Shown here: piece by piece, positions 43,220 through 55,260 of the stretch
How positions within the stretch are numbered: position 1 is the stretch's first letter
How the letters are laid out: every line of letters starts with the position of its first letter
NCBI GenBank assembly: GCA_022575985.1
Contig: JAKSXM010000007.1
Coordinates: forward strand, 39,372,501-39,436,500
Length of the DNA: 64,000 bases
Origin: Anagrus nilaparvatae
Taxonomy: Eukaryota; Arthropoda; Insecta; Hymenoptera; Mymaridae
Direction of reading: 5' to 3'
Notes under the pieces: model-generated
The model's database searches: none
Told to the model about the DNA's origin: nothing
Seen by the model: the letters and a program-made list of their open reading frames with translations, nothing else
Program-made: the position numbers and the translations under genes

Positions 43220-43825
43220 ATGGAAAAAAGTCATCTAGATTATGAAAGTCTCAAGAGCTGTGATTCATTGCTCCAAGCAATTTGGTCTTTTGCTGTTAAA
43301 GCAACTAGTAATAGAGAAATCGGCTCTATGAAAGCTGCTGATACTTTATTAGGACATTCACTTTATGGCAAAGATAAAAAAACCATGATCAGATGGCTTG
43401 ATATTAGAGAAATTAGTAATAGAAAATTAAAAACTTTCGAGCAAATTAAAAAATTAGATGCTGACTCCACTGATATATTTTGTGAAAATTTAATTGATAG
43501 CCACTACCCCTTAAGACATGATGAATTAAAAGATTTGTGTTTGTATGATTTTGCAAAAGATTATGATCCTCTCAAAAATGAACTTGTGAGTATTAAATGT
43601 TATAAAATGATAGAAGGAGATTGGTTTTGCAGAAAACGCAAAAATCCTTATTTAATAAATCACTGGAAACATAATCCGTTTACTGAGAAAGAAAATCATT
43701 ATCATACATTGTTATTATTGTTTAAACCACGGAGATTCGAAACATCAGACTTTAAGGGCGAAAGTGCGACTTACGAAGAAGTATTTAACAAAATTGCTCA
43801 TCAACTGCAAAATCTATACTTCTGA
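43220..43825 (+). pseudogene. Helitron Rep-helicase linker region
   Basis: Continues the Rep frame in phase after the stop. 'GSMKAADTLLGHSLYG' and 'YHTLLLLFKPRR' match the stretch between Rep and helicase in Helitrons. It breaks at about 43800 by frameshift into the USP-like frame. No PIF1-type helicase follows. Confidence 0.65.
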
Positions 43826-45896
43826 AAGAATTTGGGCCATTCCTGATTATATTATGGATGTTCAAGATAGTATTATTGATACATTTGATACATATGAACT
43901 TTATCATATTCCAAATGATGATAAATTTTCATCGTATGTCCATTCGTTAATACAATCTTTATTTTATTTTCCCCTTATTAGATATCAATTCAGTGTATCA
44001 AGCGTCAATTTTATAAAAAAATTATATGATACTTATATACTTAAGGTACGCATTGATTTATCTGAATTTAAAAATAGTGTCGATTCAAAGTTTGCTTCTG
44101 ACATTGAATACGATGTGGCTAATTTTTTAAAAGATTTATGTCCTATTTCTCCAAATATTTTTGATACATTTAAATTGAAAATTCATAAAATCATAAGATG
44201 TAATGAATGCGATTCAAGACTTGAATATTCGAAGGTTAAATGTTTATTAAAACTCTATTTACCTGATGATTATAAGAAAAAATCTTTTTCCTTGCAAGAA
44301 ATAATAGATTATAATTTGAATTGGAAATCGATCCCTGTTTCGTATCACAAGAAAACTGTTGTTATCAATGATACATCAAGAAATCAAAATAATATTGTGC
44401 AAGCTACGTGCTGCGGAAAAGATATGTCACACAAAATTGAAGATTTAGTTACTAATTCAATACTTGATCTCAAACTTGATTTGTTTCATTCTGATGAAAA
44501 AACAGACAGTATAAAGAAAATCAGTAATTTCAAAATTAAACAACTTCCGCAAGCTAAAATAAAAATATTTAATCAAACATTTATTGTCAAATGTGTAATA
44601 TTTCATTGCCGAGACGTTCAAAATAATGTGGAATATTCAGCTTTTCTGCGAAGGTCAGATTCAAAATGGAATAAAATTAATAAAAAAGAATTGTCAGTAT
44701 CATCCTGGGTTAGAAATTCAACAAATGCTTACGTATTTTTTTTGGAAAGTGTTAATAAAAATTCGCGACCATTGGTTCCAAATAAGAATTTCATTTCATC
44801 TGAAAATTTGCCAAAAATATTTCAAGATAATCTTGTTAATAATATAAACAAACATAATAAACATAATGATAAAACAGATACTGATGTTTCAATTATGAAT
44901 ATTCCTTCATCGTCAAAAAATGTTCAATTACCTACTACTGATCATACATTAAATACAACTTTCATACATAATGGGGTAAATAATGAATTAATAAATGATA
45001 GACAAGATGAAGTTTCCAATTTTTCTTATGCATTGCGTGGGCTTCCTAACAATGATGGAGTTTCCTGTTATGCTAACTCTGTCTTACAAACTATATTTCA
45101 CTTTAAATCAATAAGAGACGCTGCCGAAACTAATCCATGGGATATATTAAGTATTAATCTACATGCATATATTAATACAAATGAAATATTTGATATCTTC
45201 AATATTAGAAGATTAATATCAATACCTACTTCAGATTTCTCAGTTCGTCGACAACAGTGTGTAGGAGAATTTTTAAATCAAATTGACAAATATTCAAAGA
45301 TTTTGGATGATTCTATAACATTCAAAATGACCATTAACGCGGTATGTAATAATTGTGGAAAATTATATTCCCAAGAAAATCCAATGACCATTTTGATGCT
45401 TCCGGTATCAGCAACCAATACTTCCACATTACAAAGTATTATAGATTCTTATTTTAGTTTGGTAACACCAGTACCAGACGCGGTATGTAACGAAGGTTGC
45501 ATTTCAAAAGGAAGAAGTAGTACTGTGAATGCTGATTTTGGTTAATCAATTATAGTTTTGCAGTTAATAATTTTTGAACCAGTTTTAGATGAAAATGGAC
45601 AAAATGTCTATGTTATCTATGATGATAATGTAAGAGAGATGGTTTATCATAAAATAAAACTTCATACGTTTCCCGAACTTGGGCCACAAACATCAAAAAT
45701 ATTAATCAATGGGAATAACTATAAAGTTGAAGCTGCTATATTTCACGTAGGGGATTCTATTAGACAAGGTCATTACTTTACATTACTTCGTTCCAATAAA
45801 AATTGGACAAAAGTAAATGATGACAGACCAATAATTAAAACCCAATGGTCACAGCGAAATGCTGAACCATATTTAATTTTTTTAAAAAAAATATAA
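43764..45896 (+). pseudogene. Helitron-borne tandem USP (ubiquitin hydrolase) domains
   Basis: One frame, broken by a single TAA at 45543-45545 and resuming at 45558. The first domain (about 43840-44770) has USP-like organisation but a degenerate Cys box ('YVHSLIQSL') and Tyr instead of His in 'VEYSAFLRR', so it is probably non-catalytic. The second has the Cys box 'GVSCYANSVLQ' (Cys codon 45066-45068), 'QQCVGEFL', a CxxC finger and the His box 'GHYFTLL' (His codon 45771-45773). USPs remove ubiquitin. The TAA and the frameshift from the Helitron linker make it a decayed gene here; the intact ancestor was presumably part of the Helitron polyprotein. Confidence 0.7.
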
Positions 45897-46898
45897 AGTT
45901 AACTTATTTCATTTTAAAAATAGATGAATGAAAAATAGGTAAGATTAAATTTTATGGCCAAGCTAAGTAAATATTTAATGATAATAAAAATTTATTATTA
46001 CTATTGAAAATTGATTTTATTATAAATTAAATATGTTTTTAAAACTTTAATAAATTAAAGTATAATTAAAACTAAGTTAAGTCTTGTTGTTTCCTAATCG
46101 CAAGTTATATTATAACTTTTGGGCCATAAATGTTGTGAGATGAAATTATATGGCCTCAGCTAAGTATATTTTTATTTCAGCAAAAGTATAAATTCCTAAT
46201 AAATATATTATTATTATCTTCATACTTATATAATTATAAATAAATTTTAAATATAAATTTTTTGATTTAGTATGTGCCTAATATTCACGTAGAACATATA
46301 AATTAATATATTTTTATTATTTAAAAAATAAAATAAAACTAATAAAGAAACCAAAAAATTTTCTCGAAAGTGAAATGACTTTTCAATACTATATATATAA
46401 GATATTATTTAAAATAAAATAAAAATAATAAAGAAACAAAAAAATTTTCTTGAAAGTGAAATGACTTTTCGATACTATATATATAAGATATAATTTTGTA
46501 TAATTCATCTTATATTTACTACAAATTTATTATTACTTTATTGATACTGATTTTATTATAAATTAATCATTTTTATTAATGGACAATCTTCTTTTACATT
46601 ATGATTAAATTAATGTTTTTAAAACTTTAATAAATTAAAGTATAATTTAAACTAAGTTAAGTCTTGTGGTTTCCTAATTACAAGTTATATTATAACTTTT
46701 GGGCCATAAATGTTGTGAGATGAAATTATATGGCCTAAGCTAAGTGAATTTTTGTTTCAGCAACAGTTTACAGTAAAGAGATAATTTTTCTTAAACAGCT
46801 TTTTCACATTAGCTCACAGGCTGTAATTTAAATATAATTAGCTTATATTATAACAATTTACTATCTTCACAAACTGCTTAACTTGCCAGGCCCCTAAA
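45155..46898 (+). repeat. Left arm of a large inverted duplication
   Basis: Matches the reverse complement of 47131-48399. Coordinates sum to a constant (93554) across the USP segment, then shift by 475 through an internal length difference. The arm includes the USP C-terminus and 3'-flanking repeats, with a ~86-bp tandem duplication at about 46320-46500 and a 580-bp spaced repeat of 'gggccataaatgttgtgaga'. Confidence 0.85.
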
Positions 46899-47130
46899 TA
46901 ACCAGTAAACGGCGTGATTGCAAATTGTATCAATAATTATCTATTATAAAAAAGTTTATGGGCTTTTGGAGATCGCCATCTTGTGTCAACAGTTTATTAG
47001 CCAATAAAATTGCTTGTTTTAATTTTTGAATTTTTCTATTTTCTTGATAGGTTATCATGGGTTATAGCCTATATTTATTGAAAACATCTATCTTTGATAT
47101 TTCTTTAATGAAGCTAATGATAAAATGGTT
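46899..47130. other. Spacer of the inverted duplication
   Basis: About 232 bp between the arms, no ORF. It may include the original Helitron 3' terminus. Confidence 0.5.
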
Positions 47131-48399
47131 TTTAGGGGCCTGGCAAGTTAAGCAGTTTGTGAAGATAGTAAATTGTTATAATATAAGCTAATTATATTTA
47201 AATTACAGCCTGTGAGCTCAATGTGAAAAAGCTGTTTAAGAAAAATTATCTCTTTACTGTAAACTGTTGCTGAAACAAAAATTTACTTAGCTTAGGCCAT
47301 AAATTTAAAATTTCATCTCACAACATTTATGGCCCGAAACTTATAATATATTTATTAGGAATTTATACTTTTGCTATATTAAAAATTTACTTAGCTTAGG
47401 CCATATAATTTCATCTCACAACATTTATGGCCCAAAAGTTATAATATAACTTGCGATTAGGAAACAACAAGACTTAACTTAGTTTTAATTATACTTTAAT
47501 TTATTAAAGTTTTAAAAACATATTTAATTTATAATAAAATCAATTATCAATAGTAATAATAAATTTTTATTATCATTAAATATTTACTTAGCTTGGCCAT
47601 AAAATTTAATCTTACCTATTTTTCATTCATCTATTTTTAAAATGAAATAAGTTAACTTTATATTTTTTTTAAAAAAATTAAATATGGTTCAGCATTTCGC
47701 TGTGACCATTGGGTTTTAATTATTGGTCTGTCATCATTTACTTTTGTCCAATTTTTATTGGAACGAAGTAATGTAAAGTAATGACCTTGTCTAATAGAAT
47801 CCCCTACGTGAAATATAGCAGCTTCAACTTTATAGTTATTCCCATTGATTAATATTTTTGATGTTTGTGGCCCAAGTTCGGGAAACGTATGAAGTTTTAT
47901 TTTATTATAAACCATCTCTCTTACATTATCATCATAGATAACATAGAAATTTTGTCCATTTTCATCTAAAACTGGTTCAAAAATTATTAACTGCAAAACT
48001 ATAATTGATTAACCAAAATCAGCATTCACAGTACTACTTCTTCCTTTTGAAATGCAACCTTCGTTACATACCGCGTCTGGTACTGGTGTTACCAAACTAA
48101 AATAAGAATCTATAATACTTTGTAATGTGGAAGTATTGGTTGCTGATACCGGAAGCATTAAAATGGTCATTGGATTTTCTTGGGAATATAATTTTCCACA
48201 ATTATTACATACCGCATTAATGGTCATTTTGAATGTTATAGAATCATCCAAAATCTTTGAATATTTGTCAATTTGATTTAAAAATTCTCCTACACACTGT
48301 TGTCGACGAACTGAGAAATCTGAAGTAGGTATTGATATTAATCTTCTAATATTGAAGATATCAAATATTTCATTTGTATTAATATATGCATGTAGATTA
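47131..48399 (-). repeat. Right arm of inverted duplication (USP C-terminus copy)
   Basis: Carries 47658-47996 and 48009-48425 minus-strand frames nearly identical to 45558-45896 and the preceding segment, with the same TAA at the equivalent position. Homology stops sharply at 48399, inside the USP, so this is a partial copy without the catalytic Cys. Confidence 0.85.
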
Positions 48400-48425
48400 T
48401 AATATATAACAACCTTTACGAGCAA

Positions 48426-49389
48426 ATATTTGGATACGATAAAGTTCAGTTTTATTTATTTAAGGTCACTATTGTATGTGTCTAAAACCGTATCTTATAT
48501 ACTATTATTATTACACGCTTTTATTTAACTTGAGTTATCTGTCTGTATTATTGGTAAATATAAACTGTTTTTTCGGTTACTTTTTACCATTAACTATTAT
48601 CAATTTTTGTTAAATTGATTGTTATTCGTTCCCGATGACATCTGCATATTATTCAAAGAAATTTTTGTTTATAAGATATTTTATATTGTTGTTTCCTTCT
48701 ATCATATACCACTTCTTATGATTATCTCTTTCTATCTAACGATTATACAGGTATTACTCCAGTCAAATCGAGGATGTATTTTCACTGGCCAACATGAGAT
48801 TTGCTCTACTATATGATTTTTAGATCTATGATCACAAAAATCGGGGTCTTTTCCGAGGGATATTTTCGGAACACCCTTAAATTTGCAAAAACTGTCGTTT
48901 TTTTTTATATATTATATTAGCAAGCTGAGTTTCTAGATTTAGCCAAGAATTATTATAAGAGAGTTTTTCGGCTCGCAGATCAAGAAATTGAGGTAATTTT
49001 TTATAAATAATTAATATTATACGCTTCAGTTAGCAACCCCTAAAAGGGGTGCATTTGCAATTTTTTCATTTTTAGCGACTAAATCAGGTCCGTAAGGGTT
49101 TTTGGGTCACTGATCAAGAATTTAGGAAAATTTTCCATGAATAATTAACATTTCACCCTTAAATTAGCAAGAAAAAATCCCTAAAAGGGGTGAATTTATA
49201 ATAAATACTCTTTTTAGGGGTTGTTTTTACCAATTGAAGAGTGATATATTAATTATTTACAAAAAATTATAATAATTTCAATTATAATTTCAAAATCCGT
49301 TATTATAATTTTAAAAATTTTATTTTATTTACTTGATTAAAATAATTTTTACTATTTTGTGTCAATAAGACTAAAAAGTAGAAAATAAA
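48426..49389. repeat. AT-rich DNA with diverged direct repeats
   Basis: The 'ccctaaaaggggtg' block recurs at about 49034 and 49172. No coding frame is supported. Confidence 0.45.
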
Positions 49390-49866
49390 AAAAAAATAAT
49401 AAAAAAATTTTTTAAAAACATACTTTTATTTTTTTCTTAACACACTAAAAACTACAAAATAATTTTCCTTTCAATATTGTTAATAATTTACACACTAAAA
49501 TGTATAAAATAATTTTTTATTTTTGAAAATAAAATATATTTGCTTAAACCAATTATAAAATCTAAGACTTTAAAGCGTGGGTGCCAAAGTTAAGCAAAAA
49601 AATTAAAAACTAATGGTACCCAAGCTTTAAAGTCTTGGATTTTAAAGGCGTGTATTAAAAGAAAATTGTTGGTAATCAGATTTCTAAAAAAATAATATAT
49701 TTGGTTTATAATGGGTTTAAGAAAATATATTTTCAAAGATAAAAAATTATTTTATACATTTTAGTGTGTAAATTATTAACAATATTGAAAGGAAAATTAT
49801 TTTTTAGTTTTTAGTGCGTTAAAAAAAAATAAAAGTGTGTTTTTAAAAAAATTTTTTTTTATTTAT
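49390..49866. mobile_element. Long hairpin (inverted repeat) MITE
   Basis: Arms of about 200-250 bp (49390-49585 and 49613-49866) are imperfect inverted copies, meeting at 'aagactttaaagc' and 'gctttaaagtctt'. No ORF. Confidence 0.7.
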
Positions 49867-49924
49867 TATTTAGAATAATATTTTATCATCCGATGATAAT
49901 ATAATTGAATATATATGATAAATT

Positions 49925-50083
49925 GTATTTATCGGTGTTTACGGATTAATATTATTGTTCGCAATAATGGATACACGCCATGGGTGATGATAAACAATAA
50001 AGCAGTTTAAATATTATTCGTTAAAATTACATTAATTTGTATTGGCGAATAATAATATTAGTCCGTAAAGACCGATAAGTAAA
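49925..50083. repeat. Short hairpin repeat
   Basis: 'gtttacggattaatattatt' at about 49937 is the inverse of 'aataatattagtccgtaaag' near 50050. Probable MITE remnant. Confidence 0.55.
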
Positions 50084-50149
50084 AATTATTATATATATTT
50101 TTTTTTTATTATTTATTTTTTTTAAACTTTAATTTTTAGTTTAGCACTT

Positions 50150-50345
50150 TTGGGGGGTCTGTTTAATAGCTTTATGTATCTCAAATTCTTCTATAGCGTT
50201 CATAACAGAGCCTTTGTGACATATATGTAAGGGAACACAAGAATCTTCAAAACTTTTTAGGTCTTGGTCTTCGTTCATTAGATGTTTAGCAAGTTTCAAA
50301 ACCAATTTTGTTGTATCACTATTTGGGAGGTGAAAGATTGAGTGC
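50150..50345 (-). pseudogene. Penelope-like GIY-YIG C-terminal fragment
   Basis: The minus strand reads 'KHLMNEDQDLK' and 'LHICHKGSVMNAIEEFEI', resembling the C-terminal part of Penelope nucleases ('L..C.KG..M...E.LEI'). No RT or complete domain remains. Confidence 0.4.
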
Positions 50346-50589
50346 CTATTTTCTTGATGATATCAAGCATATATTATGCCAGAATGTTTGTGTAATTCAT
50401 GGATATCTATTTATTATCTTCTTTTGTAATGTCTAGGTGTTTATATTTATTATTCTTAAAACGTTTTTTTGATAAGTTTATCGATCATATTTGTGTTATA
50501 TCCATTAAAAATTGCAATGTATTTTATTGTTTTTATTTCTTGGTTATATTTATCTTTCTCCAATGGTATCTTTTTTTTTCTTCGCAGGT

Positions 50590-52560
50590 ATCGGTCCCGG
50601 AGGTAATCTATGAGTATATTTCTCAGATTAACCAGAACGCTAAATACCTGCTTGAGGTAGTGCAGCATATCCTCCCACTTCGCCGAGTTGTGACAAGTAA
50701 GACGTCCAGTTTAATATCCTGCCGCACTCTTCTGACCCTCATAAACACCTTCACAACCTGCTCGATGGCACCGATCGTGGAACGCCCCTCAGGAAACCCT
50801 ATTTGGTCGTCGCTGAGGGCACCCGCTTCCCTAATTGATGCCGAAATCTCTGACCATGCTCTCCATCACCATGGTATATAACATACACAATGGTCTGTAA
50901 GATGATGGAGATCTTGATTCACCCTTACCCTTGCATATCAGAGCCAGGCGGGCCACTTTCCAGTCCCTCGGAAAGATGCCTGCCACGAGGCACGTACTAA
51001 ACATACCAAGGAGGAGACCAGGGATTACCTTTGCAGACGCCTTAAGCGCGTCCGCGGGTATTATATCTGATCCTGGGTGTTTCCCATTTTTGGAATTGCA
51101 CTGAAACATCTCCGCCTCACTAAATAGCAGAACTTGCTCCCTAGGGACATCCAAAGCCGGGTGTTGTTGGTTTGGATAATCTGGAAAGAGAACGTCCACT
51201 ATTCTTTTGGTCGCTATTTCATCCATCATATTGTCCGACCGAAGACAGCACACCTTGCTAAGGCGGATGGCTTTCGTCAGCCTATGCTTGGCTTTCTTGT
51301 AGCTTTGGCCATGCGCTCTCTGCCATCTTCTGCATGTATTGTAATAGACCCGCCTAAGCTCCACAATTGCCTCATTCTACCAATGCACTCTCTTTTTTCG
51401 CTTCCAGGGCCGTTTGGCATAGAGGCATTACAAGCTCCCCTCAGAAGAGTATTTACTCTCCTGACAAAAGTCTCTGCCTCACCCGGGGTGGTTGGTCCTC
51501 CATGCCAAGCTGGAATAGACGACAGCTCTTCACGAAGATATTCCGCAAATCTGTTCTCGTCCATCTCTGACATATTCCAGCCTAGTGGGCGCTTTTTGTA
51601 CGGGGGCCGATCAACGGTCCTATCACTTACTTGTAAGGTAATGTAATTATGGTCGCTGCTATTGGCATCATCAATCACTCTTTCGACCCGGCCAAAGCAA
51701 AAGTGACGTCAGGGATTGATGTACCAAAGCCTAGCCTTACGTAAGTTGGATTGTTCCCAGAATTCATGACTACCAGATTGGTTCTAGCAGTCACCTTTAG
51801 GATCGTTTGGCATTCGTCATTCCACGGCCTTGGCACTTAAGTCCCCGGCAAATATGATATTGCCAGAGAATTCCCTTATCGGTTCCTCCAACGAGGACAG
51901 CTTGGCGGTAAACACCCCAATTTTGTCATTCGGTGAAAAATAACAACTAATGAAGGATGTATCATCACATTGCCCAGACTTGGCACTTACCTTTTCCATG
52001 TCGGGAAATGCAGGTCTGAGCACGACCTCGTAGCCATATATCGCACCGGCCTATGTCATCAGTGAACCAGATTTGCAAGTTCCTTTTGCTAAGTTGCTCG
52101 GATAGTAAGAGGATGCTAAAGTATGTCTAGCCCAGGAGTTGATCGAACACAGGTCGGCAAGAATGGTCTTGTTTATATTCTCTTGTAGGACTCTGAACAT
52201 TACCGATGACACGTTATCTTCCTCCTGATAATACTTACATGTCCAACATCCTGGAAGGTGGTCTGTCTTGGCCTTGTCATTTCTTTCCCTGCAGAGGAAG
52301 CATTCTCCGCTGGGCATTCTCCTGACTTGTGTCCTTGACCGCCACAGCCCAGCTTGGTTGCCTGCGTAGTAAAACGTGCCTTACTTCGTCGCTGTCAGTA
52401 GTACGAGGCCTCTGATCTCTACGGTTAAGTCTCAGGGAGTCAGTTCCTTGACTGTAATCTCTGGGCCTGCGACCGTGTTGACAGCGTCTAATACCTGTTG
52501 CCAGTATTTCGACGAGCATAAGGGATCCTTATGCGTCGGTTCAAGCGCTTCTCCTTCTGT
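50590..52560 (-). pseudogene. R1-clade non-LTR retrotransposon, 5' part (gag, endonuclease, start of RT)
   Basis: Read on the minus strand from right to left: a zinc-knuckle-like segment 'CGGQGHKSGEC' (about 52340), an endonuclease start 'FRVLQENIN' (about 52200), an internal endonuclease block 'SCYFSPN' followed by 'IIFAGDLSAK' (52023-51817), then the pre-RT and RT start 'KHPGSDIIPADALK' and 'SYRPLCMLYTM' (51364-50831), a shifted 'WEDMLHYLKQVF' and truncation near 50590. Many stops and frameshifts are present. GC content is clearly above the flanks. Confidence 0.75.
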
Positions 52561-53739
52561 CTTTTTCTATCGCTTCGGAGGAAAGAGATTAACCATCTAC
52601 TTCCTTCTTCTGCGGCTATTTCTTTTTCCTTCTTTTATTATCTATATAATAAAAATTTAATCAATATTACTGAACCTACACAAAATAAAACGTCAAAATT
52701 AAATGAACCCGTCAAAATAAAAAAAGAGAAAAATGAAATCAATAATACTCAATTCCCTAACGAAAAAATAGGGAAAGCAGAAAAACCTGCCTTTTTCGGG
52801 AGAAGGAGATATAATTTTATATAATTTTATATAATTTTATACCGTATATCCTTCCTTCTTCTACGGCTTTTTCTTTTTCTTCCTTTTATTCTCTGCTCCC
52901 GGCCGCTGATCTATTGCTTCTGCAGTTATTTTTTGCTGCTGCTGTTCCTGCCTCCTTTATTTATAACTCTTTTTTCTTTTCCTTCTTTATTTGACCTGAG
53001 CTTTGAACGGCGACGAGATCATCATCATCTGGAGGGGGGTATTCTTAGCTACCTCCATTGGCTGTGTTTTCTGGCCAGAAGCTACCGTAGCCCCCTCCTG
53101 ATTCTTATCTTTCTGAGGAGACGTCACTGCGTTATCGAAGGTCTTCTTTAGACGGAATTTTGAAGACGTTTTCTCCGCTGGTCTCTTTTTTGTATTTTCC
53201 TTTCCAGGTGAGCTTTGCGACGGAATCTGAGCCCTCTTATGTATGTTTTATGTATGTATTGTTTACCTCTTTGCATTTGAGCACACCAAGATTGGCAGAG
53301 GCCTTCAACAATTACATATGTTGTTTTATTTTTTATCAGGAGTCAATGTACACATTTATGAATACATTGATGCACTTAAAGAAAATTGAAGGGGCAAGTT
53401 TTAGTATAAAGAAATAAAATAAAGTAAGGGATTCACATGCAATTGTTGAAGGAGAATGATTAGGAATTAGGAAGGTAATTGCGTGAGTAGAAAGTCTTTG
53501 ATATTGGGAACTGTTCTGGCATTCGCCGGTACTGAAGGAAACTACCAAAACTTCCGAGAGCACAGACGATCACGCAGTATTCAAATTCTACTTTCACTTT
53601 TATTGAAAATAAATATTTAATAAATTAAATATTAATAAATTAAATATTTAATAAATTAAATATTTATTTTTAAGAAAAATAAAATCAGACTGGGTGCTAT
53701 CAGTCTTGACTCGACCTGCCCGGATGACAGGCACGAGTG
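52561..53739. other. Non-coding, duplicated R1-type leader
   Basis: Segments 'tccttcttctgcggctattt' (about 52600) and a diverged copy near 52850 suggest tandem duplication of element 5' leader. Contains 'ataattttat' short tandem repeats near 52812-52840 and 'taaattaaatattta' units near 53620-53660. No gene is seen. Confidence 0.4.
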
Positions 53740-54033
53740 CTAGCTCTGAGCTACTGCGCTCTTCTTATTTGTTTTAGTCAGAGTCCCTGATGTTTCCTGT
53801 ATAGGAATATAGGGGCTTTGTTTTCCATTTAATTCCTCCTGCTGCAGTTCAAAAATTGACTTCAGCCTAGCTAGATATTTTTCAAACTGTGCTATGTCTT
53901 TTTTGACAGTCATATGACAGTTCTTGTGTACTTTGATTGAATCTCTCATCTGAGTTATATCCCTCTCCATTTTCGCGTGTATTTCGTTGCACACCCTATT
54001 GTATTTCTTTGATTCCAGGAGATATTTTTCCAC
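53740..54033 (-). CDS. Coiled-coil ORF fragment, possibly R1 ORF1
   Basis: 97 codons, helical and charged, with heptad-like spacing ('DIAQFEKYLARLKSIFELQQ'). It lies upstream of and on the same strand as the R1-clade remnant, so it may be the N-terminus of its ORF1. There is no zinc knuckle in frame. Not otherwise recognisable. Confidence 0.3.
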   Translation of the reverse strand: MEKYLLESKKYNRVCNEIHAKMERDITQMRDSIKVHKNCHMTVKKDIAQFEKYLARLKSIFELQQEELNGKQSPYIPIQETSGTLTKTNKKSAVAQS

Positions 54034-54902
54034 ATTTTCTTCCTTCTTGCCTTCGTCATTAAGCCTAACTTCGCTAACATTAGGCTATGAACTCTAGTCC
54101 TTCAAAATAGAAGGCCGTGTCAAGCTATTGTTTGAGCCTTTTTGGGCGCCTCCTAGTGCGCTTATATCACCTTATCGTGATGATTTGCGGGAAGAATCCT
54201 CGACCTTTAGCCTAGTATTATACATGTATTATAAATTAAATATGCCATTGTGCTTGCTGTACAAGAAGATATTACCTCATAACAGTTATGTTCAGAAATC
54301 CCACCAGCGCAAAGATTCAAGTGCTCTCCGGAGCGGTGCCTCTCTCTCCCAGTCAACTAGGCTTCACTGATAATCATCATTTTTATGATTACTTCGTCCG
54401 ACGAGATTGATAACACTTTTTCGGTGAAGAGAGCCCATCAGCAGCAGGTTAATAAACTATTGGAGTTATCAGAAGACATTTAAGCTCCCAGGTGTAAACC
54501 TTAGAATGAAAACCTTCCATAGCAGACCTTAGCTCCAGCGGAGATTCCCCCCCCCCCCCCAGTACGGAACAGGTAAAAACTTATGAAAAAAATACAGTTG
54601 CGGTTATTTAAAATAATATCTGTTATTTCATTTTATACTGGAAGTCATTCTAAGAACGAGGAACCCAGTCAGCTACATTGAACTAAGGAAAACCTTTAAG
54701 CACCTATATCCTTGAAAGGACAAGTACCCAATGGCGATAGATCACCCTTGCCGAGGATTTATTCAATAGCACAGTGTAGACAGAGTCGCCAACACCCAGA
54801 AATATCAACACTCCCCAGTATGGATGTAACCATCCCCCAACAAATCATCAAGTTTAGACCATTCCACCTAGTTCAAAAACTGGTAAAATCTCGTAAGAAT
54901 TA
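54034..54902. other. Decayed element DNA with a poly-C run
   Basis: A broken plus-strand frame at 54376-54480 ('SSDEIDNTFSVKRAHQQQVN') may be another ORF1 remnant. A run of about 14 C lies near 54548-54561. No intact gene is seen. Confidence 0.35.
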
Positions 54903-55260
54903 AATTGCTTTCTTAGCCTGCCAAACCATTAACGTTCCAAGTGCCATCTCCAATGGTATCTTAGTGGCTCTGTATATTAAGCTGTCATACGCGGCTATTT
55001 TATGTGCATGAGGATGATATGAGCTTGCTTGAATTGTAGTACCAGATGCAGTGAGTTTCCTATATATGTCAAACTTTATACTGTTATTTATGTTGCTAAT
55101 TGTTTTGACTAAAAAGTTATGCTTTTGTCTTTTTCGTGTTCAATTGCAAACTGTATATTTTTATTTTTGCTGTTTAAATAATTTTTAAATCTGCCCGCTT
55201 GTCTAGTACTTTTATTAAATATTATAAATGTATCATCAATATATCTTCTGTCAAACCTGT
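54903..55260 (-). pseudogene. Penelope-like RT fragment
   Basis: The frame reads 'RRYIDDTFIIFNKSTRQ', the Penelope catalytic YxDD block, then 'IQFAIEHEKDKSITFL' and, after a break, 'SSYHPHAHKIAAYDSLIYRA'. It ends in a direct junction with plus-strand R1 sequence at about 55260. Confidence 0.7.

Noticed and set aside
48619..48816. 65-codon ORF right of the palindrome
   Set aside because: No motif, hydrophobic AT-rich translation.
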